Origin: CAUZJF01 sp965248605
GTDB taxonomy: Bacteria > Chloroflexota > Dehalococcoidia > Lucifugimonadales > CAUZJF01
DNA: 64,000 nucleotides
NCBI GenBank assembly: GCA_965248605.1
Contig: CBDFJV010000007.1
Location: forward strand, 2,356,001 to 2,420,000
Direction of reading: 5' to 3'
Of the stretch, positions 32,040 to 43,600 are shown piece by piece; positions within the stretch are counted from its first letter, which is position 1, and the number at the start of each line of letters is the position of its first letter. The translations under genes were made by a program, and so were the position numbers. A model generated the notes under the pieces. It saw only the letters and a program-made list of their open reading frames with translations, did not search any database and was not told where the DNA came from.

Positions 32040-34247
32040 TTATGAATCCTGCTCGAACACCAACTCCGGCACCACTACTTCCCACATATCGCAGGCAAGG
32101 CCGTCACGGTACTCCGGTTCCGAACGCTCTCGGTCCCAGGTTGCAATCGCCAAGACCGAGGCAAAAGCTAAGCGCATGTCAGCGGGGGCCTTGAAACTAC
32201 TAGCTAGCTGCCCTACGACAGTGCCGTGGCCGTCCAAAAGCTCCCAACGGTTCGACCCTTTCCGCACATGGAGAAGGTCTCCGGTAGAGAGAGCGGCAAC
32301 GGCCAGATGCACTGGATGACCAGGGGGCCTGTACCCTGCAAAGCTCAAGAAGACGTCCCCAAGGCTGAGCCGCCGATAGCTGCGATTGAGTTCCGAAGCC
32401 GGGATAGGCAGTCCTACCGGTGTCGGGCGGCGCAGCACCGAGGGACTACTCTGCAAGGCATCCTGGAACGGATGCCGCCCGGGAAGGCGCATGAGGGTAA
32501 GGGTCTGACGTGCCCGAGTCATTGCCACATAGTACAGCCGCCGGGGGGAGTCCCGATCCTCCCCGCGCCCGATGCGGTCCCAAGCGCCATCCAGCACGAC
32601 CACGTGGTCGAACTCCAGGCCCTTGGCGCGGTGGGCGGTAGTCAGCAGTAATCCGCCTTGCCGGCGACGAAACTCCCGTCCCCACTCGGCAAGCCATTCG
32701 ATGAAGTAGTCCAGCGACGTTTCCGCTCCGCCAGTCTCCAGCGCGTACTCGGTTACGGCTTCCTTCAGCAGCGTGACCCACTGGCTTGCTGGTTGTCTAC
32801 CCAGCCAGTCGGCCACGTCCCCGCTCCTCACCAATTTGGAATCTTCCTCGTGTAGCCAGTCCCGAAGCGCCCTGGTCTCCCGCAAGTGCCAGAAACCTGA
32901 GAAATCCTCGTTCGCCATTTCAACTGGGATGCCCCGAAGCTCGCAGAGGCTGCGTACTGGGTCCAGGTAGCTCCAGTCCCGCGCCACCACGGCGCAGGCA
33001 GACCACTCCCAGTTTGGAGTGAGTCCAGATAACCGCTCCAGCTCTGAGACCACCACTTGCGCCTGAGAGATCGGATTGCCGCCAGCCGGAACTATCTGTA
33101 CCCTTCCACGGGCCACCGGGTCTAGCGCCGACCAAGCCCCGCCCGGCGGTTCCTTGGAGCGGGTCCTGTCGATGGTGATGGGATGCCCGATCTTCATCCG
33201 TTGCCGGGCCGGTTGGACCACAGCGTTGGCAGCCGCGATGATATGGCTCGTGGAGCGATAGTTGTCGGTCAGGAAGACGGGCCTGGCACCGTAATCCGCC
33301 TCGAAGCGCCGGATGAACTCCACCGACGAGCCGTTGAAAGCGTAGATATTCTGGTCGTCGTCTCCCACCGCAAAGAGGCTCAGCTTGTCGTCCTCCTCAG
33401 CGAGAGTCCTGCCCGCTAGGGCGGAGATCAGCTCGTACTGCTCCAAGCCGATGTCCTGGTACTCGTCGACCAGTATCCAGCGGAAGCCCACCAACAGCCG
33501 CTCGCGATACTCGTCCGCTTCGTCGGGCGGCAGGCCTTCCCCACGCAGCAGGGCTGTGGCCTGTCGCAATACTTCCTGGAAATCCCCTTCGTTCAGACGG
33601 TTTGCACGCCCTGAGAAACTGGCACCAACCAGCCGCATAGCAATGGCGTGGCAGGTGAACACCATCACTCCTCGAGCGTCATCGCCTATGAGTTCCGCCA
33701 GACGTCGGCGAATCTCTACCGCGGCGTGCCGGTTGTAAGCGAGTGCGAGGATGCCGCGAGGGTCCTCTCGCTTCACACGCACGAGATAGGCGATACGGTG
33801 CACCAGCACCCGCGTCTTACCGGAGCCAGGACCGGCAAGCACCAGCACGTTGGTCTGCTCCCGGTCGTCGGCCACGATGCGGCGTTGGATGGGGTTGTTC
33901 AGGCTCTCGACGATAGCCCGCCAAGATTCCGGCGTGGTCTGGCGAGAAGTCTCCGTCTCTCGATCTGGTAGCCAGCGATGCAGGAAGCCCTCTTCGTGAA
34001 GAGCAAAGTAGTCCATCGCCAGGCGTAGGGCGTCAGCCATCGAGCCAAGACCCTGCTGCGCGTATTCCGCCATCACGTGGATCTGCAACACCTGCTCGTC
34101 GTAGTGGAGCTTGAGAGATGCGAAATCGGCTTGGGCGAACCCGCGTGTTTCCGGTTTCAGGTGGATGGTCATGGCTGGGCGAAACACCGCCAGACCTTTG
34201 TTCAGCCGAATGACCTCCTGCTCGTGCAACCACAGCAAGGCGCTCAC
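32040..34247 (-). CDS. UvrD/Rep-type helicase module, remnant of a larger RecQ-UvrD-type gene
   Basis: From the GTG at 34247 (GGAG 5 bp upstream) the product is 735 residues. SF1 helicase motifs are complete: LVLAGPGSGKTRVLVHRIAYLV (Walker A), ILVDEYQDIGLEQYE (Walker B), AVGDDDQNIYAFNGS, LTDNYRST, LLTTAHRAKGLEFDHVVVLDG and RRLYYVAMTRARQTL. The N-terminal part (LLWLHEQEVIRLNKGLAVFRPAMTI...HYDEQVLQIHVMAEYA) is the linker seen in long RecQ-UvrD fusion helicases, whose RecQ half is missing. Sequence upstream belongs to a different gene, so a deletion removed the 5' portion. Confidence 0.8.
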   Translation of the reverse strand: MSALLWLHEQEVIRLNKGLAVFRPAMTIHLKPETRGFAQADFASLKLHYDEQVLQIHVMAEYAQQGLGSMADALRLAMDYFALHEEGFLHRWLPDRETETSRQTTPESWRAIVESLNNPIQRRIVADDREQTNVLVLAGPGSGKTRVLVHRIAYLVRVKREDPRGILALAYNRHAAVEIRRRLAELIGDDARGVMVFTCHAIAMRLVGASFSGRANRLNEGDFQEVLRQATALLRGEGLPPDEADEYRERLLVGFRWILVDEYQDIGLEQYELISALAGRTLAEEDDKLSLFAVGDDDQNIYAFNGSSVEFIRRFEADYGARPVFLTDNYRSTSHIIAAANAVVQPARQRMKIGHPITIDRTRSKEPPGGAWSALDPVARGRVQIVPAGGNPISQAQVVVSELERLSGLTPNWEWSACAVVARDWSYLDPVRSLCELRGIPVEMANEDFSGFWHLRETRALRDWLHEEDSKLVRSGDVADWLGRQPASQWVTLLKEAVTEYALETGGAETSLDYFIEWLAEWGREFRRRQGGLLLTTAHRAKGLEFDHVVVLDGAWDRIGRGEDRDSPRRLYYVAMTRARQTLTLMRLPGRHPFQDALQSSPSVLRRPTPVGLPIPASELNRSYRRLSLGDVFLSFAGYRPPGHPVHLAVAALSTGDLLHVRKGSNRWELLDGHGTVVGQLASSFKAPADMRLAFASVLAIATWDRERSEPEYRDGLACDMWEVVVPELVFEQDS

Positions 34248-34500
34248 ACCAATACTCCGCGCCAAATCTTCTCCATTCCGAGTCGGGCGGGTCGAAGTAG
34301 TGCAGTTCGGGATGAGACGTAGGGTCGGTAGCAGCCTTGAGTGCGTACCAAATTGCATCGGCCGGCAAGACGGAAGCGCCACAACGCGCTGCCAGAGCCC
34401 TTGCAGTTGTACTCTTGCCCACGTTTGCGGCCCCTCCTAACAGGAGCACATTCCAACCAGACCCGTTCTCTTCTGAGGCTCTTCCCTCGCTAACCATCAT
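34248..34500 (-). pseudogene. P-loop kinase fragment fused by deletion to the helicase remnant
   Basis: Starting at the ATG at 34500 (MVSEGRASEENGSG), residues 16-30 read NVLLLGGAANVGKSTTAR, a Walker A of small-molecule kinase type, followed by ALAARCGASVLPADAIWYALKAATDPTSHPELHYFDPPDSEW. About 75 residues in, near 34275-34245, sequence switches to the helicase gene in another frame. The C-terminal two thirds of the kinase, including its lid, are lost. Confidence 0.65.
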
Positions 34501-34975
34501 CACGATACCTGGGACTCTCCGTCCTCTGTACGCATTGGGCAGCGTCACTCAGTCGAGGCCTGACTTCCACTCCGTAAGAATCTTCAGCGCCTCCAGTCCC
34601 CTGGCGCCCACTTGCTCAATGCCGCCCATCGCGCGGTGACATTCTCGCGTGGGCCGACCACCAATATCCTTTTCTCCCACGAGGGATCGGGCCTAGGTTT
34701 CGCGGAGCGACCAGTTTGAACATAGGCCAGCCTTGCTGCTACGTGCTTTTGGTTTGCCGGAGCCTGCGTACGCCGGGCGGACAGCGACGTTGCATAGACA
34801 CTCTACCACGACCAAGCAGGGCGGGCTTCGCGTGATACGGCTGAACGGGACTGACTACAGATCCAGAATGAGCCGCAAGGTGAAAGTTCTCGATTTTGTC
34901 AAGTCTGGTGGGCCTACGTGTACTGTACTGCGAACTTTTCGGTGGGAGGTGACGCTGTAGGAAGCAGGGTGCGGG
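34501..34975. other. Gene-free stretch
   Basis: No supported gene; short frames here have no recognisable content. Located between the kinase fragment and the DUF1801 gene. Confidence 0.4.
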
Positions 34976-35366
34976 TCAGATGACGGACTTGCTGGTGGTC
35001 TTCATGATCCTCCCGCTTTCCTCCGCACTGCGAATCGGTTCCGCGCCAAGCAACGGTAGGTGCTTCACACGATGATATGTCAGAGCGAGCGAGACACAGT
35101 GCTTCAGCTTGTCGGCTGGTAACTGGTCGGTTCCGCCGAACACGATCGCCCTGTTGCCCTCGAATGTGAACACATCTCCATAGAGTGCTTTGAAGGTGTC
35201 GACCAGCGACGTGTTGCAATTGAAGTACATCGCGAATTGGTCCGGCTCTCTGTCCTTCCAGTCCACTCTGATGGTGCTACCGCCCTTGGCGAGATAGCTG
35301 GGCTCTCCCCACTTCAGGGTCTCCTCTAGCATATCGACACCCTCTGTTTCCGAGGCTGTGTCTAAG

Positions 35367-37070
35367 CCCGAATCCACCGAAGGACACCGATGGACGGCGT
35401 GAGGGCAGCGGAAGGGGGTGGGTGAGGGAGCTACAGGGGGGATGGCCTGGGGTCTTGGGGTAGATGGGAGGCCGGCGGCCGGTCTTCAGTCGCCGCACAG
35501 GGCCCCTAAGGCCCTATGCGGGAGTTGCGATGCGCGGGAAGGCGAGAGGATACGCAGCAGGGGACTCTCGCGACCGGGGTGGCGCGAGATTGCGGGGACG
35601 TTGGGTCAGTTGCAGGCTGGCTGTCAGGCCGGGAACGGAATGGCTTGCAGCCGGGCCAAGGCGCGACTGAACTGGGTTTCCCAAGGCCAGCGCCGGGGGA
35701 GATGCAAAGTGAGGCGGCGCGCCGAGCGGGTGATCCGTCCCACCAGAGCGAAGACCCGCCGCCTGAGGGTCTTGGTGATCACGGTCCGCTCGCCCAGACC
35801 AATCCGCGCCGTCCAGCGGGCCAGGTTATGCGCCATCACCTGGACCGCCAGCCAGGCGCCGTTGGCGGCGAAGCGCGCCGACGGCATGTGGTTCAGCCCG
35901 ACGCCGTACTTGAGGTCGCGTATGGCGTTCTCGACCTCGGCGTGGCGGCGATGATCGGCCTCCAGTTCCAGCGTCTCCCCATCGCGGTCGGTGATGAAGG
36001 CGTGATAGCTGTATCTGGCGAAGAGGGCGAGCTGGGAACCGGGCGTCGGCTTCACCCGCCGGACAATGAGCCGCACCGGCGCGGCGTCCGGCTTGGTCTG
36101 GAACGGGGTGTAAGTCGTCTCGGCGACATCGGCGGCGCCGTCCGTCCAGTAGGGAATGGGAGTCCAGTCCTCCTCTGGTATCGCCTCGATCAGGTCCCGC
36201 AGGCTGGCGCGCTGGCGGATGGTGATAGAGAAGCGGACATCCATTTCCCGGCAGGCGGCAACGACAGTGTGGGCGTAGAAGCCGCTGTCGGCCCGCACCG
36301 TGAGTTGTCCCCTGGCCCCGCCGTAGCGCACCCGCCCCACCGTCTCACGCAGGAAGTGGGCGGCGCCACGGGCGGTGTTGGCCCGGCCCTCGCGCAGCCG
36401 GGACATCAGCACCTCGCCGGTGCCGGCGGCAATGGCCAGCAGCGGGTGATAGCCGCGGGCGCCGGTATAGCCGTGGTGGCGCGCTCCCTCCTTGGCCAGT
36501 CCATAGGTCTCGCAGATGGTCGAGTCCAGGTCGATGGTCAGGGGCGAGTCGCCGGGTCCGGCCCCAGCGGCCCAGGCCCGGGCCAACAACTGGCGGCTCA
36601 CGCGGTCGAGTTGACGGACATGCCCCCACCGGAAGCTGCGCAGGAAGGTCCCCAGGGTGGATGGCGCCTTGACCACGCAGCCTAGAACACCGACCGTCCC
36701 ACCAGCGCGCAGCGCATCGGCGTCGTCGATGCAGTCGCCGCCTGCCAGCGCGGAAGCGACCAGCGTCAGCATCTTGTCCCCAGTGTTCGCCCGTCCCGGC
36801 GCTCCGCCGAGGTCAAGGTGATGGTCGACGAGTTCCCGCAGGCCCAGGTGCCGGGCTAGGGTGGCCGGCAGGAGCAGGCCGGCATTGGCCACCAGGCGAT
36901 GGTCGTCAAAGACGATGCGGATACGGTCGGGTTTGTTCTGTGGCAGCATCTATTGGGTGCTCCTTGTTTCCGGGCGGGTTTCTGTTCCAAAACCATTATC
37001 CCAGATTCAGAGGAGCACCCGCTGGCTTCTTCAAGGGCTGTCCCCAAGGACGTCCTTCGGTGGATTCGGG
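35367..37070 (-). mobile_element. IS1380-family insertion sequence, copy A
   Basis: 1704 bp, bounded by 19-bp perfect inverted repeats CCCGAATCCACCGAAGGAC (35367-35385 and, inverted, 37052-37070) and flanked by a 5-bp target duplication CTAAG (35362-35366 and 37071-37075). Identical in length to copy B; the only difference I saw is one base near 36177. Confidence 0.95.
35624..36949 (-). CDS. IS1380-family transposase, copy A
   Basis: A 441-residue DDE transposase: N-terminal NAGLLLPATLARHLGLRELVDHHLDLG, first Asp in LTIDLDSTICETYGLAKEGA, second in LTVRADSGFYAHTVV, and the C-terminal YRRHAEVENAIRDLKYGVGLNHMPS-type block (ADHRRHAEVENAIRDLKYG) with the catalytic Glu. Intact, so the element may be active. 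Differs from copy B by Glu/Gln in EAIPEEDW. Confidence 0.93.
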   Translation of the reverse strand: MLPQNKPDRIRIVFDDHRLVANAGLLLPATLARHLGLRELVDHHLDLGGAPGRANTGDKMLTLVASALAGGDCIDDADALRAGGTVGVLGCVVKAPSTLGTFLRSFRWGHVRQLDRVSRQLLARAWAAGAGPGDSPLTIDLDSTICETYGLAKEGARHHGYTGARGYHPLLAIAAGTGEVLMSRLREGRANTARGAAHFLRETVGRVRYGGARGQLTVRADSGFYAHTVVAACREMDVRFSITIRQRASLRDLIEAIPEEDWTPIPYWTDGAADVAETTYTPFQTKPDAAPVRLIVRRVKPTPGSQLALFARYSYHAFITDRDGETLELEADHRRHAEVENAIRDLKYGVGLNHMPSARFAANGAWLAVQVMAHNLARWTARIGLGERTVITKTLRRRVFALVGRITRSARRLTLHLPRRWPWETQFSRALARLQAIPFPA

Positions 37071-37167
37071 CTAAGACCAGCTGCCGGAGACGCATCATCT
37101 TCTTGCGGATGGGCTCTGGGTAGTTGTCGAATATTCGTGCGACGGCAGGGTTCTCTATCTTGGACAT

Positions 37168-37693
37168 GTCTATTCTAGCTATCTCCTACGTAAGCTCTAG
37201 AGGTCGCATCGTTATTATAGCAATGTCAGCAGCTCATATCTTCCGGGCACGGCCCGACTCGCAGTTGATGTGCGGCTCGCGGGGTAGTGTGTCCCTGCGG
37301 GGGAGGCGATGGACTTGGACGTGCTGATCGGGAACGGTCGTATTTCCTAGCTGCTTCGGCGTGCAGACCAACGAGCTGGCGCTAAACGGCCTGGTTTGAA
37401 TGGTTCGAGTCTCCGATCAGAAACCCTATCCCATCCGTCCAAGGGCGTGACTATCCTCTCGACGACATAGTATCCCAAGGAGAAGGAGATACTAGAGGCG
37501 AAGGATTGAGTTAGCGCTGCCAGAAGCACGCTCAGCGGGATCAAAGGGTCAGCCCGTAGCGCCTCGCCGAACATCCCAGCGGCGGCGGGTCAGCTGCCAG
37601 AGTCGAAGAGTTCTCCTGCCTGGTCCAGAGGAATGACGGCGGTGGCGAAGCTGGAGATGTCATTCAAGACGGATGCGACAGTAGCTTCCTCTC
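37168..37693. other. Gap between DUF1801 and the giant gene, with a possible membrane-protein fragment
   Basis: No complete gene. On the minus strand 37574-37347 encodes RADPLIPLSVLLAALTQSF...SFSLGYYVVERIVTPLDG, two hydrophobic helices that look like the end of a decayed membrane protein; a stop separates it from upstream in-frame sequence. Confidence 0.35.
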
Positions 37694-40600
37694 CTATCTC
37701 CGGCTACGTCGCACCACAATTATGAGAACGACTCCAGCGACTACCCCAATCACTACCACTACGATAGCCCACCAGGGGAATCCTTCGTCCCCGCCGTCCG
37801 CCTCGGACGGCGCTGGCTCCGCCGTGAGTGTAGGCGTAGGCTCCACCGTGGGTGCAGGCGTAGGCTCCACCGTGGGTGCAGGCGTAGGCTCCACCGTGGG
37901 TGCAGGCGTAGGCTCCACCGTGGGTGCAGGCGTAGGCTCCACCGTGGGTGCAGGCGTAGGCTCCACCGTGGGTGCAGGCGTAGGCTCCGCCGTGGGTGCA
38001 GGCGTAGGCTCCGCCGTGGGTGCAGGCGTAGGCTCCGCCGTGAGCGTAGGCTCCGCCGTGGGCGTAGGCTCCGCCGTGGGTGTAGGCGTAGGAGTAGGCG
38101 GGAGCGGCGCTTCTTCAGTCTCGCCTCTGCCTGATTCCGACCAAGGGCTGACTCCCTCGGCGTTGATAGCCCGCACCTGTACCTCGTAGCCGGTCTCAGG
38201 CTTAAGATCGCTCAGGGTCATGGACGTGCCGGTGCCGTCGTACCCGACGTCTTTGAACTCCCCGTCAGCTTCACGGTATTGCAAGTCGTAATCCGCAATC
38301 TCCGGCCCTTGGTTATCGGGCGCTGTCCAGCTGACCGTTAGGCCAGTCGGGCCGGTGCTCGTTACTTCAGGAGCTCCCGGCTGAGAGGGCGGCTCAACCA
38401 CGTTCTCTACGGTGATGGTAACTATGATCCCATCGACACCCCCTCGGCGGTCCCGGGCGCTCACCCGCACCGAGTATTCGTTCTTGACCTCGTAGTCCAA
38501 CGCTGTCTTGGTGGTGATCTGCCCTGTGCTAGGGTCCACGTCGAAGGAGGCTCGATCCATTCCCCACAGCCAGTACTCCAGCCGGTCATTATCCGAGTCC
38601 CTGGCGTTCACTGGGTCCCCCACAGCCATGCCCACTTCTGCGTTCTCCGGGACGGTGCGGGTGGTGTTGAGGCCCTCGTTGAACCTAGGCGAGCGGTTGG
38701 CAGGTTCGTCGTCCACCGCAGTGACGGTGACGGTGACCGTACCGGTGTCCGTACTCCCGTTCCCGTCGCTCACTGTATAGGTGAAGGAGTCGGAACCGTG
38801 GAAGTTAGCATTAGGAGTATAGGTGACGGTGGTCCCGACGCTCGTGATCGCGGCGCGGCCATTGCTAGGTACGCTCACCGCAGTTACGCTGAGGGCGTCC
38901 CCGTCCGCGTCCGTGTCGTTGTCCAACACCCTAATGACGATGGCCCTGTCTTCGTCAGTCGTGGTGGAGTCACCCATCGCCACAGGCGGGTCGTTAACTG
39001 AAGTGACGATGACGGTGACCGTAGCGGCGTCTGTTACTACTTTTCCGTCGCTCACCTTGTAGGTGAACAAGTCGGAACCGTGGAAGTTAGCATTAGGAGT
39101 ATAGGTGACGGTGGTCCCGGCGCCTGTGACCGCGACGCTCCCGTTGCTTGGTGTGCTCACCTCGATGACGCTGAGGCTGTCACCGTCCATGTCCGAGTCG
39201 TTGTCCAACACCCTAATGACGATGGCCGTGTCTTCGGCAGTCGTGGTGGAGTCATCCACCGCCACTGGCGGGTCGTTGGCTTGAGGGATGGCTTCCCCTT
39301 CTGCCTGAGGCCCTGGGCTGCGGAGGTTCACCGCGCGGACCTGGAAGTCATATACTCTGCCATTAAATAGGTTTTCCACCGTGTGCTCGGTGGGAAGTTG
39401 GCCTCCGATTCCGGGGACGGACTCCCAGTCATGGATGTCCAGCACGTGGGCCGAGCCGGCCCCCACCAAGGCGGTGTGAGCGGCAGTGTCCACCGCTACG
39501 GAATACCCGAACCAATCGCCCGCCTCGCCGTCTTCGTCGGTCAGCTTTTTCTTCTGGCTCCACTCACCGTTGGAATCCCTGGTGAAGACGTAAGCCGAAC
39601 CTGAAGCAGAGCCGTTGTCGTCGTCCCCGTACGCACCAACCACCACGGTATCAACGTCCACCGCCACCGAATACCCGAAGTAGTCGAGAGCATCGCCATC
39701 GTCTGCAGTCAGCTTTTCCCCACCGTCCCACACGCCTCCCGAATCTCTGGTGAAGACATAGGCCGCACCGGCATCCAGAAGGTACAAGGGAGAATCGGGG
39801 TCTGAATGGGGGTCAATGGGGTCGTGCTGATACGCTCCCACCACGACGGTGGCAACTTCCACCTCGGCACCACTAACCTCCACGGTATCAACGTCCACCG
39901 CTACGGAATACCCGAAGTTATCCTGCGCCTCGCCGTCGGAGGCGGTCAGCTTGTCGGTCTCATTCCCGTCGGCCCAGGCACCGGAGGGCTTCACGAACAC
40001 GTAGACCGAGCCCGAGTCAATGCCTTTGTCATCGTCCCCGGACGCCCCGATCACAGCGGTTTTGCCGTCCAATGCTACGGAAACCCCGAACCAGTCGTCA
40101 TCGGCGCCGTCGGAGGCGGTCAACTTGGCCGTCTCAGTGTCTTCCATGGGGTCCCAGTCGGCCCAGCTGCCACTGCTGTTGGGTTTGGTGAATATGTAGG
40201 CCGAACCAGAATCTTCTGAGTCGTTTTCCTCGTCGTCGTCCTGGTACGCTCCTACTAGGACGGTGTCACCGTCCACCGCCACGGAATACCCGAAGTAGTC
40301 GAGGGCCGCGCCGTCGGAAGCCGTGAGCTTGGCGGTCTCAGTACTGGTGGCCCAGGTCCCAGTGGGCTTCACGAATACGTAGACCGAGCCGGAATCAGCG
40401 CCGGCGCCGTCGTTCCCAGGCGCCCCAACCACGACAGTATCACCGTCCACCGCCACGGAAATCCCGAAGTTGTCGTAGGCCGCGCCACCGGAGGCGGTCA
40501 GCTTTACCCCATCGTCCCACACACCGTCATTCCTGGTGAAGACGTAGGCCGCGCCGGAATCAGCGCCGTTGCCATTGTCCTGATAGGCCCCGATCACCGC

Positions 40601-43600
40601 TGTGTCACCGTCCACCGACACCGCATACCCGAACTTGTCGCCCCCCACGCCGTCCAGCTTGCTGGTCTTCAGCAGGTGCAATACCTCGTATCTGAGTATG
40701 GTCTCTTTTGTCTCAACGTGTGTGTAAGCCCATTTCAGCTTCACCTCACCATTGCCCTCCTCTGGGGGCTCCAAGGCCGGGCGAACTAGTTGAGGCGGCA
40801 GAGGCTTGGCGTCGATCGCCGCCGAGGCAGGGCCAACGCCGGTTGCGTTCTCCGCCGAGATTTGGAACGTGTACGTGGTGCCGTTGGTGAGGCCGGTAAT
40901 GGTGTATGTGGTGGCGTCGGCACTGATGTTGGTTGAGTTCGCGACTCCGTCGATGCTGTAATGGTATTTATCGATCGAAGCGTCGTCGGGGTCGCCCCAA
41001 CTCAGACGCACCTCTTCGTGGCCCGGCTCCGCCGCGAGATTCAACGGCGAGTCTGGTAGCGTACCCGCCGGTGTCGCGGTGACGTCCGAGGCATCGCCGT
41101 ATGGCTGAAGAGCCTGGTTGTCCACCGCGCGGATATGGAACGTGTACTCGGTGTCGTTGGTCAGACTGGTAACGGCGTAACCGATGGTGTTCGCGACGCT
41201 GTAGTCGATGTCTTCGACGTCGATGTCGATGAAGCTAGTGCCGCCGTCGGTGCTGTACTGGTATTTATCGATCGAAGAGTCGCTGGGGTCGGCCCACTCC
41301 AGCTTCACCTGGGTGTCGCCCGCGGTTGCGGAGAGGTCCGGCGCGGCCGGTGTCGCACTTGCGGGCGTGGCATCTTTTGTGGCCGAAGGACCCTCTCCGA
41401 TTACGTTCACCGCCCGCACCGCAAACGTGTACGTGGTGAGGTTGGTCAGGCCGAGCACCGTGTAATTGTCGGTGCTCGGCCCGCTGTCGGGAATACTCGT
41501 AAAGGTCGTGCCGCCGTCGGTGTTGTACTCGTACTTCGTGATAGGGGCAATAGTGTCGTCATCGGCGGGCCTAGCCCATTTCAACGTCACCTGGGTGTCG
41601 CCCGCCTCAGCACTCAGGGAGGGCGCGGCCGGCTTCCCCAGGGGAGTGGCGCTGACGCCGTCAGAGGCGGGGCCGGCGCCGCTTTTGTTCATCGCACGGA
41701 TTTGGAACGTGTACTCCGTTCGGTTGGTCAAAGCACTTCCGTTGCCCAGGGAGGTCACCGTGTGTGCGGTGGTGGTGGCCGCGCTGTCGAGAATGTCGTT
41801 CCAATTTGGGATTCCGAGCACGTAGGCCGAACCGGCATTGATATCAATGTCAACGTCGTCGTCAACGTTAACGTCATAGTCGTCACTGTACGCCCCAACG
41901 AGTGCGAGATCACCGCGTTGGGCATCTTTGTCCACTGCCACTGACCATCCGAACCTGTCGTTGGCCGCGCCGTTAGGGGCGGTGAGCTTGAGGGTCTCAA
42001 AGGTGCTGGCCCAGCCGAGGTCAGGCTTCTCGAAAACATACGCCGAACCGGAATTGCGGCCGTTGTCGTCGTCTTGCCACGACCCAACTACGACCGTGCC
42101 ATCCTCTACCGCCACGGACACTCCGAAGTTATCTCCAGCTGCGGCGTCGGAGGGCGTGAGCTTGGCTTTCTCGCCCCACACACCCGATTCCCTGGCAAAG
42201 ACGTAAGCCGCCCCGGAACCGGCGCCGGTTCCGGGGTCGTTGTGCTGCCTGGCTCCGACCACCGCGGTGTCGCCGTCCAGCGCCACGGAAAACCCGAAGT
42301 AGCCGCTCGGCTGGCGGTCGGAGGCGGTCAGCTTGGCCGTCTCATTTCCGTCGGTCCAGCCTTTGGAAGGCTTCTCAAATACGTAGGCTGAACCGCTTCC
42401 TAACTCACCACGGACAGTGTCGTCCCCGTACGCCCCTACCAATACAGTGTCGCCGTCCACCGCTAACGAGTACCCGAGATAGGCGAGCTGCAAGCTTGTG
42501 GAGGCGGTCAGCTTGGCCGCTTGGCTCCAAACACCGGTACCCGAATTCTTGGTGAACACATAGGCCGCACCGGCGCCCAAACGGTCCCCGGCGTCATAGA
42601 GGCGAGACCCAATCGCCAGGGTGTTGCCGTCCAAAGCTACGGAACCTCCGAAGAAGGCGTACGCTTCGGGGTCAGTGGGGGTCAGCTTGGCCGTCAGCCC
42701 GTCCTTGCCATCGGCATCCAGCGAGTTCCAGTCTTTCCAGTCTGTCGAGCCGTCGCCGTTGGCGTCGGTGTCGGGCTTGGTGATTACGTAGGCCGCACCG
42801 GAATTTACTAGGGTAGTATTGCTAGCGTCTTCGCCGTCGAACGCGTGGGCTCCAACCACTACGGTGTCTCCGTCCACCGCAACCGACCACCCGAACTGAT
42901 CGCCCGTCTCTTCGCCGTCGAGCTTGACCTGCTGTGTCCAGTCACCGTTGGACTCCCTGGTGAATATATAGGCCGAACCCTTCCTACTATTAGCCCGGTC
43001 CGCCCCTACTACGGCCGTGTCGCCGTCGACCGCTACGGAAATCCCGAAATGGTCGCCGGCCTCGCCGCCAGTTGCGGTGAGAAAGTCTTCCGGGACCACC
43101 TCAGAAATTTGGTACCCGGTTATCGTGTTGTTGACCGGGTCATCCCACCGCAACATAACCTTGCGGTCGCCCGCCTTCGCGGTCAGCCTGGTCGGCTTGG
43201 CTGGCTTCGCAATCCGGGGCGTAGCGCTGGCGCTGTTCGAGGCTGGGCTGGCGCCGGAGGCGTTTGCCGCGCGGATCTGGAATGAATACCCTGTGTAGTT
43301 GGTCAAGCCGGTTACCGTGTGGGTCGTGGTCGTGGCGTTGCTTCCGGTGATTTCGGACCATTCCGGGGGGTCGGACTGCCACAGCTGGTACTTGTCGATC
43401 GTGTCGTTGCCGGGATCGGCCCAGGAGAGCGCGACCTCTGTGTCTCCCGGCGCGGCCGACAACTTCGGGGCGGCCGGTATCATGTCGAAGGTCACCGTGG
43501 ATGCCGCGCCGGCGCCGGAGGCGTTCACCGCGCGCAACGCCAACGTGTACGTGACGCCGTTGTCCAGGCCGGTAACAGTGTATCCGGTTGTGTTCGCCCC

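Larger units (their letters stand above)
34976..37167 (-). pseudogene. DUF1801 gene split by IS1380 copy A
   Basis: The 5' part (37167-37071) encodes MSKIENPAVARIFDNY...RKKMMRLRQLV and the 3' part (35366-34976) resumes with LDTASETEGVDMLEETLKWGEPSYLAKGG. Removing 35367-37070 and one copy of the flanking CTAAG joins CAGCTGGTC-TTAG to ACACAGCC and restores one open frame (residues QLVLDTASET) of about 160 codons. The DUF1801 domain (EETLKWGEPSYL...STIRVDWKDREPDQFAMYFNCNT) is a small fold related to YdhG; its function is unknown. The gene is inactivated by the insertion. Confidence 0.9.

Noticed and set aside
35516..36685. 389-codon frame on the plus strand over the IS1380 transposase (also in copy B)
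   Set aside because: Antisense to a clear DDE transposase and without recognisable domains.
37822..38096. Regular 24-bp repeats that might suggest a CRISPR array
   Set aside because: The units are contiguous with no spacers and translate to a Pro/Thr stalk in the giant protein.
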